Below are positions 41,773 through 50,787 of a stretch of 54,115 nucleotides of DNA, one piece after another. The position numbers and the translations under genes were made by a program. This DNA is from Niabella sp. Lineage in GTDB: Bacteria > Bacteroidota > Bacteroidia > Chitinophagales > Chitinophagaceae. Within the stretch, counting starts at the first letter, position 1; each line of letters opens with the position of its first letter. The stretch is taken from positions 1 through 54,115 of the forward strand of contig JAGIAQ010000050.1 of NCBI GenBank assembly GCA_017744795.1. The letters run 5' to 3'. A model generated the notes under the pieces. It saw only the letters and a program-made list of their open reading frames with translations, ran no database searches and was not told the DNA's origin.

Positions 41773-42609
41773 ATGGCCACATTGCAGGAAATAGCTTCCC
41801 AGGTAAGAAGAGATATTGTCAGAATGGTTCACGGAGCCAACAGCGGTCACCCGGGAGGGTCTCTGGGCTGTGCTGATTTTTTGACTGCTCTGTACTTTAA
41901 GGAAATGAAAATCACCCCCTCACCCTTTAGTATGGATGGTGTAAACGAGGATCTTTTCTTCTTATCGAACGGCCATATTTCTCCTGTATTCTATTCCGTT
42001 TTAGCCCGTGCCGGCTATTTTGATATTAAAGAATTGGCTACTTTCAGAAAGATCGACAGCCGCCTGCAGGGGCACCCCACCACGCACGAACATCTTCCGG
42101 GTGTGCGCGTGGCCAGCGGTTCCCTGGGACAGGGGATGAGCGTGGCTATTGGCGCAGCATTAAGCAAAAAATTAAATAATGACCCTTGCCTGGTGTACTC
42201 TCTGCACGGAGATGGTGAACTGAACGAAGGGCAGAACTGGGAAGCCATTATGTTTGCTGCGGCACATAAAGTGGATAACCTTATTTCTACGGTTGACTGG
42301 AACGGTCAGCAGATTGACGGCCCCACCGACAAGGTGCTGAATATGGGCAACCTGGATGATAAATTCCGTTCTTTTGGCTGGGAAGTACTTGAAATGAACG
42401 GCAATGATATGGCCGAGGTAACAGCGACCATCGAAAAAGCCAAATCACTGACCGGAAAAGGCAAGCCCATTGCTATTATGATGCACACTATTATGGGTAA
42501 GGGCGTTGATTTTATGGAAAATGATCATGGCTGGCATGGCATTGCCCCTAATGACGAGCAGCTGGCAAAAGCATTGACAGAGTTGCCTGAGACTTTGGGT
42601 GACTATTAA
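41773..42609 (+). CDS. transketolase, N-terminal (TPP-binding) subunit
   Basis: A 278-aa protein equal to the first half of a normal transketolase. Conserved parts are GANSGHPGGSLGCADF, LSNGHISPVFY, GHPTTHEHLPGV with the GSLGQGMSVAIGAALS TPP-binding region, and HGDGELNEGQNWEA. Split enzymes use a separate C-terminal subunit that completes the active site. That second half is normally the next gene, but here a convergent permease follows instead, so the partner must be elsewhere. Transketolase moves two-carbon units in the pentose phosphate pathway. Its 3' end carries a GACCTATAAGG-type hairpin. Confidence 0.92.
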   Translation: MATLQEIASQVRRDIVRMVHGANSGHPGGSLGCADFLTALYFKEMKITPSPFSMDGVNEDLFFLSNGHISPVFYSVLARAGYFDIKELATFRKIDSRLQGHPTTHEHLPGVRVASGSLGQGMSVAIGAALSKKLNNDPCLVYSLHGDGELNEGQNWEAIMFAAAHKVDNLISTVDWNGQQIDGPTDKVLNMGNLDDKFRSFGWEVLEMNGNDMAEVTATIEKAKSLTGKGKPIAIMMHTIMGKGVDFMENDHGWHGIAPNDEQLAKALTELPETLGDY

Positions 42610-42614
42610 GAATA

Positions 42615-42654
42615 AATAAACCTATGAGGTTTTAAGAACCCTCATAGGTTTATT
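42615..42654. terminator. bidirectional hairpin terminator; GACCTATAAGG-type repeat copy 2
   Basis: Perfect 15-bp arms (AATAAACCTATGAGG at 42615-42629, complement 42640-42654) six nt after the transketolase stop and overlapping the stop of the convergent permease. The core resembles the hairpins at 6032 and 53001. Confidence 0.8.
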
Positions 42655-43873
42655 CGCTTTTTAGCGAAAACTCCCTGCGCGCCGCTTTCCGTGCGGGCAT
42701 CCAGGATGCAACAAACGCAATCACAAACACCGTAAGGGTCACCAGCAGGAAGTCCCGGATCTTTAATTCCACAGGAAAATAATCAATCAAAAAAGACCCG
42801 CCCTGTAAGGGAATGAGATGTAACTGTTGCTGCAACACTACCATGATCAGCGCTAGCACCATCCCGATGCCGCCGCCAATAAGCGCCAGCAGGAACCCTT
42901 CATTTAAAAATATTTTAAGAATAAAGTTACGATCCGCTCCCAGCGCATTTAACACGCTGATGTCTTTTTGTTTTTCCAACACCAGCATGGTCAGCGCGCC
43001 CACCATATTAAAGGCCGCCACTACGAGTATCAAACTTAAAATGGCGTAAAACACCCAGCGCTCCAAATTCATAATGGAATATAAACTTTGATTTTGCTGG
43101 TAACGGTTTTGAAGGGTATATCCTGGTCCGAGTAATCGTTGCAGCGACTGCTGCACCGTTGCGGTACTGGATGGATTGGTGACCGCTATTTCAACCGCCG
43201 AATATTCATTTGCCTGGAGACCGGCTGCATTTTTTAAAAAATCAATATTGGTTATAGCATATTTGGTATCAAAATCCTGCTGAATAACGAATACCCCAGA
43301 ATTGCGGATGGTATCACTGCTGATGCTGGAAGCCTCGTCCAACGCTTCGGTTCCGCCATGACGGGGAATATAGATCGTCATGGGATCTACGTTTTGGCTC
43401 GTTCTCACTCCTAATGAGCTCTGCACCCCGCCGCCGATCACCAAAAAAGGGTGCTCTGTCGTTCCCAGGTCAAAGCGGCCGCTAATGATATGACCCGCGA
43501 TATCATTTACGGATGAAAACCGGCTATCGGCTCCCTTCAGGGTCACCAGCGCCTGGTTCTCCCCGTTTCGGATCAGGGCTTTTTCTTCTACAACCAATGA
43601 GAAATTTTTTATTCCCGAAACACCTTTCAGCTGTTTTAGCTGCTCGTTAGTAAGCGTTAATACCTTGCCTGTAGCAGGCGCCACTTTTATATCAGGGTAA
43701 AAAGAAGAGTAGAGCGATTTTACCAGCCCTTCAAATCCGTTGAACACGCTCAGCACCAAAATCAAAGCTGCCGTGCCTATCATAATAGCCACAATACAGA
43801 TCCATGCAATAATATTAATTACATTGGTGGATTTTTTTGCTCTGAAATAGCGCCAGGCGAATAAGAATTGCAA
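42650..43873 (-). CDS. LolC/LolE-like FtsX-family ABC permease
   Basis: A 407-aa inner-membrane protein. The N-terminus LFAWRYFRAKKSTNVINIIAWI is the LolC/E signature, followed by a helix, a large periplasmic domain (about 50-265) and three C-terminal helices with the conserved VLEKQKDISVLNALGA and ending in PARKAARREF. LolCDE releases lipoproteins from the inner membrane for transport to the outer membrane. The start is TTG at 43871-43873; no in-frame ATG fits. It follows rbfA on the same strand across a heptamer tract. The ATPase partner LolD is not in the window. Confidence 0.88.
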   Translation of the reverse strand: MQFLFAWRYFRAKKSTNVINIIAWICIVAIMIGTAALILVLSVFNGFEGLVKSLYSSFYPDIKVAPATGKVLTLTNEQLKQLKGVSGIKNFSLVVEEKALIRNGENQALVTLKGADSRFSSVNDIAGHIISGRFDLGTTEHPFLVIGGGVQSSLGVRTSQNVDPMTIYIPRHGGTEALDEASSISSDTIRNSGVFVIQQDFDTKYAITNIDFLKNAAGLQANEYSAVEIAVTNPSSTATVQQSLQRLLGPGYTLQNRYQQNQSLYSIMNLERWVFYAILSLILVVAAFNMVGALTMLVLEKQKDISVLNALGADRNFILKIFLNEGFLLALIGGGIGMVLALIMVVLQQQLHLIPLQGGSFLIDYFPVELKIRDFLLVTLTVFVIAFVASWMPARKAARREFSLKSE

Positions 43874-43885
43874 TGATTGATTTTT

Positions 43886-43960
43886 ATGCTGGATGCTTGA
43901 TACCTGATACTCGAGTCCCCTCTGGATAACTGATAACTTAAAACTAAGAACTGGTTACTC
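43886..43960. repeat. heptamer-phased tract between rbfA and the LolC/E-like gene
   Basis: Left units ATGCTGG, ATGCTTG, ATACCTG, ATACTCG (43886-43913). Right units ATAACTG, ATAACTT, AAAACTA, AGAACTG, GTTACTC (43926-43960). The right end runs through the rbfA stop codon; the left end stops 12 nt before the TTG start of the permease. Confidence 0.7.
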
Positions 43961-44335
43961 CCCCGCCTCCCCGTTTTTGTTCCGTTCTTCTTCTATTTTT
44001 TTAAACAAGGCTTCCATTTTAAAGACATGATCCAGTGTATCATCTCCATAAAATTTAAGCACCGGTATATTGCGCAACTGATGCCGTACGGAAGCAGCCA
44101 GCTCTTTTTTTATTTCATGATGGCGGTCTTCAATGCGTTTGAGGGCAGCTGCAGCATCCTTTACCTTGAAGAAACTCAGGTAAAACCGGGCTTCCAGCAG
44201 GTCGGGTGTCACCTTCACCCCGGAAACAGAAACCATTCCCCCATCCAGCATATTCAATCCCAAGCGTTGAAAAATACTGTTTATTTCTTCGTTCAGCAGC
44301 GCCGCTACCTGTTTTTGCCGTTTACTTTCCTCCAT
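43955..44335 (-). CDS. rbfA: ribosome-binding factor A
   Basis: A 126-aa 30S maturation factor with a type II KH fold. The family pattern is ESKRQKQVAALLNEEINSIFQRLG at the N-terminus, VSVSGVKVTPDLLEARFYLSFF in the middle and LRNIPVLKFYGDDTLDHVFKMEALF near the end. The length is normal. In many bacteria rbfA follows infB; here it lies more than 20 kb away, upstream of a LolC/E-like permease, which is common in Bacteroidota. Its stop codon is part of a heptamer tract. Confidence 0.94.
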   Translation of the reverse strand: MEESKRQKQVAALLNEEINSIFQRLGLNMLDGGMVSVSGVKVTPDLLEARFYLSFFKVKDAAAALKRIEDRHHEIKKELAASVRHQLRNIPVLKFYGDDTLDHVFKMEALFKKIEEERNKNGEAGE

Positions 44336-44392
44336 GATCTGTTGTTTCTATTCGCTGTAAAATTAGTTACTTTGTGGGTTTAAATTTATAGA

Positions 44393-46207
44393 ATGAAGAA
44401 ATATTCGAGGGTTTTACATTATTTACGACCCTATACCGGTGGTGTGCTCCTTTATTTTTTATTTACCATCCTTTCGATTGTTTTTGCACTTTTCAGCTTT
44501 GGACTACTGCAGCCTTTTTTTGATATTATTTTCAACGGGAATAAATCGGCCCCTGCCGCCAACGGCAGTACCGACCGCCTGGCAGGGATAAAGGAACATT
44601 TTATCACGCTGATCAATGGCGCCCATTTTACCCCCGTTCAATTGCTGGGTGTGATCTGCATCGTCCTGGTTTTTGCTATTTTCCTGAAAAACCTCTTCCT
44701 ATACCTTTCCTCTTATGTGCTCAATCCCATAAAAAATAAAATTGTTAATAATTTCCGGGAAGATATCTACAACAAAATACTGCAGTTACCCATCGGCTAT
44801 TTTACAGAACAGCGTAAAGGAGATCTTATCAGCCGGGTTACCAACGATGTAAACGAGGTGGAAGGTTCGGTAATCGGTGTTTTAGAGGGCTGGATCAAGG
44901 ACCCTTTGAATATTATCCTGACGCTGGTGGCGCTTTTTGTTATCAGTCCGTTGCTTACGGGCGCGATCCTGGTTTGTATTCCCGCGATCGGTTTTATACT
45001 GGGGCGCATTTCAAGGGCTTTAAAAAAACAATCGAATGAAGCGGCCATAAAACAGGGCGAATCGTTGTCGATCCTGGACGAAACGCTGAATGGGTTACGG
45101 GTAATCAAAGCATTTAATGTGGAAGGTGTGCTGAGAAACCGCTTTGACGCCGTAAACGATGAACTGATGGATGCTAAAAACCGCATCAGCCGGCGCAGGG
45201 ATATGGCCTCGCCGATGTCGGAATTTTTGGGGGTGATGGTATTTGTGGGCATTTTATGGTTTGGCGGGCGGCTGATCCTATCTAATAATATCGACCTGGG
45301 CGCCCCTGCTTTTTTCGCTTACCTGGCGATGTTTTACAACCTGATCAACCCGGTAAAAACCTTATCTACCTCTTTCAGCAACCTGGCCAAAGGAGCTGCG
45401 GCTATTACAAGAATTGAAGAAGTGCTGAACACGCCGGTAACGGTGGATGAAAATCCGGAAGGGAAAAAACTGGAACATTTTGAGCAACAGATCGAATTCC
45501 GGAATGTGGGGTTTGCCTATAATGAACATGTGATCATCAGCAATATTGACCTGACCATAAAAAAAGGACAAACCGTTGCCCTGGTGGGCTCTTCCGGTGC
45601 AGGAAAATCGACCCTGGCCGACCTGGTACCGCGTTTTCATGATGTAACCAGCGGTGAAGTTTTAATTGACGGGGTTAATATTAAAGATTATTCATTGCAT
45701 TCGGTAAGAGAATTAATGAGCATTGTAACACAAGAGCCGATCTTATTCAATGATTCCATTGCCAATAATATCGCCCTGGGGCATACCAGCGCTACTACTG
45801 CCGAAATAGAACAGGCCGCTAAAATTGCCAACGCGCATAATTTCATTATGCAAAAGGAAGCACAGTACGACACTAACATTGGCGACCGGGGCAGCAAACT
45901 GAGTGGTGGTGAGCGTCAGCGACTGACGATTGCCCGGGCCGTTTTAAAAAATCCGCCGATCCTTATTCTGGACGAAGCAACTTCTTCTTTGGATACGGAA
46001 AGTGAACGACTGGTGCAGGACGCCATCAACAAAATGATGCAGAACCGTACCAGCATTGTTATTGCGCACCGCCTGAGCACGATCCGCAATGCGGATGAGA
46101 TCATCGTGCTGCAAAAAGGAAAGATCGTTGAAAGAGGCACACATAACAGCCTGATTGAGCAAAACGGTTTTTACAAAAAGCTCGTGGACATGCAGGAAGT
46201 CAAATAA
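44393..46207 (+). CDS. MsbA-like ABC exporter (fused permease-ATPase)
   Basis: A 604-aa half-transporter. Six membrane helices (about residues 15-320) with the family YFTEQRKGDLISRVTNDVNEVE segment are followed by an ATPase: Walker A GSSGAGKST, signature LSGGERQR, Walker B ILILDEATSSLD and H-loop IAHRLST. The sequence layout fits lipid A flippases of the MsbA group, and the organism makes KDO lipids (kdsB), but other lipid or peptide exporters cannot be excluded. It is divergent from rbfA with a near-consensus TTACTTTG element 18 nt upstream of the ATG. Confidence 0.88.
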   Translation: MKKYSRVLHYLRPYTGGVLLYFLFTILSIVFALFSFGLLQPFFDIIFNGNKSAPAANGSTDRLAGIKEHFITLINGAHFTPVQLLGVICIVLVFAIFLKNLFLYLSSYVLNPIKNKIVNNFREDIYNKILQLPIGYFTEQRKGDLISRVTNDVNEVEGSVIGVLEGWIKDPLNIILTLVALFVISPLLTGAILVCIPAIGFILGRISRALKKQSNEAAIKQGESLSILDETLNGLRVIKAFNVEGVLRNRFDAVNDELMDAKNRISRRRDMASPMSEFLGVMVFVGILWFGGRLILSNNIDLGAPAFFAYLAMFYNLINPVKTLSTSFSNLAKGAAAITRIEEVLNTPVTVDENPEGKKLEHFEQQIEFRNVGFAYNEHVIISNIDLTIKKGQTVALVGSSGAGKSTLADLVPRFHDVTSGEVLIDGVNIKDYSLHSVRELMSIVTQEPILFNDSIANNIALGHTSATTAEIEQAAKIANAHNFIMQKEAQYDTNIGDRGSKLSGGERQRLTIARAVLKNPPILILDEATSSLDTESERLVQDAINKMMQNRTSIVIAHRLSTIRNADEIIVLQKGKIVERGTHNSLIEQNGFYKKLVDMQEVK

Positions 46208-46249
46208 TTACTGATTTATAATTTCTTATTCCTTATTTTCTGTTTATTA
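46208..46249. repeat. possible heptamer tract between the exporter gene and gltX
   Basis: The 39-bp convergent gap divides into units such as TTTCTTA and TTCCTTA in 7-bp phase, but the units are low-complexity TA sequence, so this is a weak case. Confidence 0.35.
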
Positions 46250-47773
46250 TAACAGTCCCAGCGTATGCTGCATCCGCCGGATGGTTTCGTCTTTGCCCAG
46301 GATTGCGGCGATATCAAATACATGCGGACCAAATTTACCGCCTACCAGCATAATACGCAGGGGCAGCATTACTTCTCCCGGCTTGATCTGGTTGGCCGCA
46401 GCAATTTCTTTAAAATTGTTTTCCAGTGTTTGCGCATCCCAAAGTCCGGATAATTCATAATTGCGGATCACCTCATTGAAAAAAAGCTTTTTAGGTTCGT
46501 TCCATTTGGGCTGAATAGCCGCCAGGTCGATCGTTTCGGGCGTTTTAAAGAAATAAGATACCTGGTCATAGAAGTCGGTGAGTAATGTTGCCCGATCTTT
46601 TACCAACTCTATAATTTGCTGCAATTGATGATCGTCTGCAACCGATAACCCACTTGCTGTTAATACGGCCTTTACCCTTTTTGTAAGCTCCTTCGGATCC
46701 AGTTTCTTTATCCATTCATGGTTGAACCATTTGGCTTTTTCATAATCGAACTTCGCCCCGGCGCTATGCACCCGGTCCATAGAAAATTTTTGAACCAACT
46801 CATCTAAAGTGAACAGTTCCTGCGCTGTGCCGTCGTTCCAGCCCAGCAGCGCCAGCATATTGATAAAAGCCTCCGGTAAAAATCCTTTTTCTTTAAACCC
46901 TTCGGTTAGCTCTCCGGTTTTAGGATCCGTCCAGTTCATAGCAAATACCGGGAAGCCATACTTAGCGCCATCCCGCTTGCTCAGCTTGCCGCTGGGGCCC
47001 AGTATCAACGGGAAGTGCGCCCACTTGGGCATATTTTCGATACCAAATAAATACTTCCATAGCAAAACATGCACGGGTGCGCTGGGCAACCATTCTTCCC
47101 CGCGAAACGCGTGTGAAATCTTCATCAGGTGGTCGTCCACTACCACAGCCAGGTGGTAAGTAGGCATGCCATCCGCCTTCAGCAATACTTTATCGTCCAC
47201 CAGGGAAGTATTAAAATTCACCTCACCCCGGATCATATCTGTAAAACCTACCGTTTCATTTTCCGGCATTTTAATGCGAATGACGTGCCGGGTATTGTCT
47301 TTTAATAACTGCGTTACTTCTTCCTTTGACAGCGTCAGTGAGTTGCGCATTTTACTCCGCACATTATGATCATATTGCGGAGAAGGATTTTGCTCTGTCT
47401 TATAATCCCGGCGCATTTTTTCTAATTCTTCAGGAGTATCAAAAGCATAATAAGCCTGCCCGTTTTCGACTAATTGTTCCGCATATTTGCGATACATTTC
47501 TTTGCGTTCACTCTGCCGGTACGGGCCAAAAGCGCCGCCATGCTGCACACTTTCATCCGGCACCAGCCCAACCCATTCCAAACACTGAAAGATATATTCT
47601 TCTGCCCCCGGCACAAAACGGGTCTGATCCGTATCCTCAATTCTTAAAATAAATTCACCTCCATGTTTCCGTGCAAACAAATAATTATATAACACGGTTC
47701 TCACACCTCCTAAATGCAATCCGCCGGTAGGCGAAGGAGCAAAACGCACTCTTACTTTTTTATCAGTTGTCAT
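46247..47773 (-). CDS. gltX: glutamyl-tRNA synthetase
   Basis: A 508-aa class I synthetase that charges tRNA-Glu. The HIGH-type motif lies in RFAPSPTGGLHLGGVRT and the KMSKS-type motif in KLSKRDG. The C-terminal helical anticodon-binding region is complete. ATG 47771-47773 is used, because a TACCTTTG -7 element at 47780-47787 lies just upstream and further in-frame sequence runs toward a heptamer tract. No glutaminyl-specific features are seen. It converges with the exporter gene. Confidence 0.96.
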   Translation of the reverse strand: MTTDKKVRVRFAPSPTGGLHLGGVRTVLYNYLFARKHGGEFILRIEDTDQTRFVPGAEEYIFQCLEWVGLVPDESVQHGGAFGPYRQSERKEMYRKYAEQLVENGQAYYAFDTPEELEKMRRDYKTEQNPSPQYDHNVRSKMRNSLTLSKEEVTQLLKDNTRHVIRIKMPENETVGFTDMIRGEVNFNTSLVDDKVLLKADGMPTYHLAVVVDDHLMKISHAFRGEEWLPSAPVHVLLWKYLFGIENMPKWAHFPLILGPSGKLSKRDGAKYGFPVFAMNWTDPKTGELTEGFKEKGFLPEAFINMLALLGWNDGTAQELFTLDELVQKFSMDRVHSAGAKFDYEKAKWFNHEWIKKLDPKELTKRVKAVLTASGLSVADDHQLQQIIELVKDRATLLTDFYDQVSYFFKTPETIDLAAIQPKWNEPKKLFFNEVIRNYELSGLWDAQTLENNFKEIAAANQIKPGEVMLPLRIMLVGGKFGPHVFDIAAILGKDETIRRMQHTLGLL

Positions 47774-47779
47774 AGCCGG

Positions 47780-47787
47780 CAAAGGTA
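47780..47787 (-). promoter_or_regulatory. -7 promoter element of gltX
   Basis: TACCTTTG on the minus strand ends 6 nt before the ATG at 47773. Confidence 0.55.
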
Positions 47788-47791
47788 GCCT

Positions 47792-47864
47792 AAAGTTCAA
47801 AGTTTAAAGTTTAAAGTTTAAGGTTGGGAGACGAGAAACCTTGAACATCAAACCTTTAACTTTG
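47792..47864. repeat. heptamer-phased hairpin tract between the S9 peptidase gene and gltX
   Basis: Left units AAAGTTC, three AAAGTTT and AAGGTTG (47792-47826). Right units AACCTTG, AACATCA, AACCTTT, AACTTTG (47837-47864) in the opposite orientation. It ends 4 nt before the peptidase stop and begins next to the gltX -7 element. Confidence 0.8.
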
Positions 47865-47868
47865 AGCC

Positions 47869-50742
47869 CTACTGTTCCAATCCCCAATCAATACCCTTTT
47901 CAACAGCAGGTACCCCTTCGGTGAGCCATTTTGCGGGTTTTGCCCCCTTCAGCAGCCAATCGAAGAATTGCTGTTCGCGAACGGAGATATCTTTCCTGTT
48001 TTTGCGCTGCACCAAATTGTGTTCTTCCCCATTGTAGTTCAGCATCCATACTTTTTTACCCAGGCGCCGCATGCCGGTAAATAATTCTATACCCTGGTAC
48101 CAGGGCACGGCGCCATCGTTGTCATTGGCCATGATCACCAGCGGTGTTGTTACTTTGGGCAGGTGAAACAGGGGCGAGTTTTCGATGTACAGATCGGGCT
48201 TTTGCCAAAGGGTAGCGCCAATCCGGCTTTGTGTTTTCTCATACTGAAACTGACGGTTAACCCCGCCTTTCCAGCGAATACCACCATAGGCACTGGTCAT
48301 ATTGGCCACCGGCGCTCCTGCCCATGCAGCAGCGAACATAGGTGTCATCGTAACCAACTGTGCCGTTTGGATGCCACCCCAGCTCTGCCCCTGGATGCCC
48401 ATATGTTTGGCATCCACCCATGAATGTTTTGTCAGATCTTTCGCTCCACTTACAATATAGTCATAGGCACTTTTTGCAGGATGCCCAACGGTGTAGGAGA
48501 TATCCGGGGTCATTACTATATACCCGCGACTTACAAAAAATGAAATGGCAAGCCGACTGGGCGTAGGCGCCGGGGCAATATACCGATACAAATTGTCTGA
48601 AAGTTTTTCATAGAAATACAAAATGACCGGGTACTTTTTGGTGCTGTCAAAATCTTCCGGCTTGTATAGAATACCAGTGGCTTGTTTGCCGGAGAATGTT
48701 TTCCAATAATACAGCACTGCTGTTCCCCAGTTATAGCCAGACTGCTGCGGATTGGTAGCCGATAATTTTTGTTCTTTTTCATTATTGTAAACATATACAT
48801 CCGGCGACTGCGTGTAACTTTCCCTTGTATACGCGAATACCAGTGCGTCTTTTGCCCTGATGGCCTGATCAAAATAGCAAGGCTGCTCACTGAATCGCTG
48901 TGGTATAAAGAACTGATCGTTTCGTTTATTGTTCTGAAGAAGGGTGAGCCCGCTTTTTTTAGTGCGGTTATCAAACACATTCAGCAAATTCTTATTTTCC
49001 GGGTCGATGTATTTTTCTTCCCGGTCGGTTTGTACGTACCGGTAGGTTATTTTATTTTCCCGGCCGTTCTTTGTAAGATTTGCGGGGGCCGCGTTTCCGG
49101 TCAGATCCACGCGCCAGATATCATACCGGTCGTAGATCAACACGTACCGTTCGCCTTTTTCCCAACCCATTATGCCGTAGGGCGGCGGAGCATCCGGCAC
49201 ATCATTCTCCTCATTATATAAAGGCACTTTGATGGCGCTGGTAAGATTGCGGGTTGCTTTTCCATCAGAAACAAAATAGGCCCTTGTGCGGTTATCATAC
49301 CACAAAATATACTTTCCGGCGGGCGAAAACCAGGAAGCATTTATATCCCCGTCCAGATTTTTAATGATGGGAATATATTTACCATCGGTTATTGCAATCT
49401 TGTAAATATCCTTCCGTGTATTGCCCATCCATTGAGATTCCACACGCCGGCCCGTATCGGTTACCGCAACAAAATAATTCCCATCGCTTTCCGGAGCTTC
49501 ATAAACGGTTGGCAAATATTTGCTGCCAACCTGGGTCATCTTGTTCTGATCAAAATCATACACCGCGAGCCAGCTTTTTTCAAGGTCGCGCTTTTGATTT
49601 TCCAACTGGTAGGGCTGCAAATAATCATCTTTATAATTCCATACGTCTACATTCACTTTATCAATATCCACTAGTGATGTATCTTTTACCGGTTTGATAT
49701 CAGTGGTGCCAAAAAGCAGGCGGTTTCCTGATTTGCTAAAGCTGATCTTTGCAAACTCGCTCACGGTGCTTCCTTTGGGAAAATTTTTTGTAGCTGCATC
49801 CACTAAAAGCTGCGCGCTATCCATCCCTTCTTTATAATACCACAACTTGTAAAACTTCCGCAAAGCCTTCGGTTTGGCATCCCTTTCGGCAACAAAAGCG
49901 GCGCGGTTCCCATCGTCGGAAAGCGCCAGGTTGCTGAAATCATTTCCGCCACGCAGCAACGTATCTGACCGTTGTGCCTTTAAGTTGTAGCGGACCACCC
50001 GGGCGGTTCCGGCAGTATCGGCCAGGTTAAGGGTTTGCTCCAGCAGCAGATGCGTCCCTTTTTTATTAAACACATAATCGCTTACATTACTAAAGGAACG
50101 TTGTGATCCATCGGCGGTACTGATCAATAATAATTGGTTATTGCGCCCCTGGTTGACTGCACTGTCTTTTCCCCCTTCGCCTTTCGACGGCTTCAGCGTT
50201 GCAACCAGGTATTGCAGCGAATCAATGACCTGCCGCAGGCTATCCTTGCTTTTGTCCGTTTTATATAATTGCTTTGAAGGCTGTGAATTTTTTAATAATA
50301 CAGCAACCCATTCATTGGCGTCCTCAGGCATTTTATAAGACACGAGGTCAGGAAACTTCAGCACCTGTTCTTTTCCCAGCACCAGAACACCCATTGAATC
50401 TTTGGGTAGATCCTCCGGTTTTTTCTTTTTGATCTTTGCCTGGCGGGTTTCCTTAAAAGTGGGTTTTATTTTAAAAAGAACCGACCGGCTGTCACCGGTA
50501 ATACTTGCGTCATACCCGCGCGGAATTATTTTTTTGTAGGATGTAGCGGCCGATTGTACCACCAGCGCATCATCTCCCTCCTGCACATTAACATTATAAA
50601 CGATCCACCGGCCATCTTTGCTGATAGTTATTTTCCCAACACTCTGCCATCCGTCATAAACCGTGTGATCCAGTGGTTTTTTCTGGGCGATGGCGCAAAG
50701 GGATATTAATCCGAGCAACGCGGATACTGTCAATTTTTTCAT
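47869..50742 (-). CDS. S9-family prolyl oligopeptidase, exported
   Basis: A 957-aa protein with a signal peptide (cleavage near CAIAQ). The first ~650 residues form a predicted beta-propeller; the C-terminal hydrolase domain carries the nucleophile in GIQGQSWGGIQ (near residue 785), the Asp in NDNDGAVPW (near 875) and the His in NGEEHNL (near 907). Such periplasmic S9 enzymes cleave short peptides, often after proline or dipeptidyl ends. It is longer than DPP IV-type proteins because of an extended propeller. nth lies 45 bp upstream on the same strand. Confidence 0.92.
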   Translation of the reverse strand: MKKLTVSALLGLISLCAIAQKKPLDHTVYDGWQSVGKITISKDGRWIVYNVNVQEGDDALVVQSAATSYKKIIPRGYDASITGDSRSVLFKIKPTFKETRQAKIKKKKPEDLPKDSMGVLVLGKEQVLKFPDLVSYKMPEDANEWVAVLLKNSQPSKQLYKTDKSKDSLRQVIDSLQYLVATLKPSKGEGGKDSAVNQGRNNQLLLISTADGSQRSFSNVSDYVFNKKGTHLLLEQTLNLADTAGTARVVRYNLKAQRSDTLLRGGNDFSNLALSDDGNRAAFVAERDAKPKALRKFYKLWYYKEGMDSAQLLVDAATKNFPKGSTVSEFAKISFSKSGNRLLFGTTDIKPVKDTSLVDIDKVNVDVWNYKDDYLQPYQLENQKRDLEKSWLAVYDFDQNKMTQVGSKYLPTVYEAPESDGNYFVAVTDTGRRVESQWMGNTRKDIYKIAITDGKYIPIIKNLDGDINASWFSPAGKYILWYDNRTRAYFVSDGKATRNLTSAIKVPLYNEENDVPDAPPPYGIMGWEKGERYVLIYDRYDIWRVDLTGNAAPANLTKNGRENKITYRYVQTDREEKYIDPENKNLLNVFDNRTKKSGLTLLQNNKRNDQFFIPQRFSEQPCYFDQAIRAKDALVFAYTRESYTQSPDVYVYNNEKEQKLSATNPQQSGYNWGTAVLYYWKTFSGKQATGILYKPEDFDSTKKYPVILYFYEKLSDNLYRYIAPAPTPSRLAISFFVSRGYIVMTPDISYTVGHPAKSAYDYIVSGAKDLTKHSWVDAKHMGIQGQSWGGIQTAQLVTMTPMFAAAWAGAPVANMTSAYGGIRWKGGVNRQFQYEKTQSRIGATLWQKPDLYIENSPLFHLPKVTTPLVIMANDNDGAVPWYQGIELFTGMRRLGKKVWMLNYNGEEHNLVQRKNRKDISVREQQFFDWLLKGAKPAKWLTEGVPAVEKGIDWGLEQ

Positions 50743-50787
50743 TCGTTGGTTTTTATTTAGTCAAATACCCGCCGCGAAAGTAAAATT

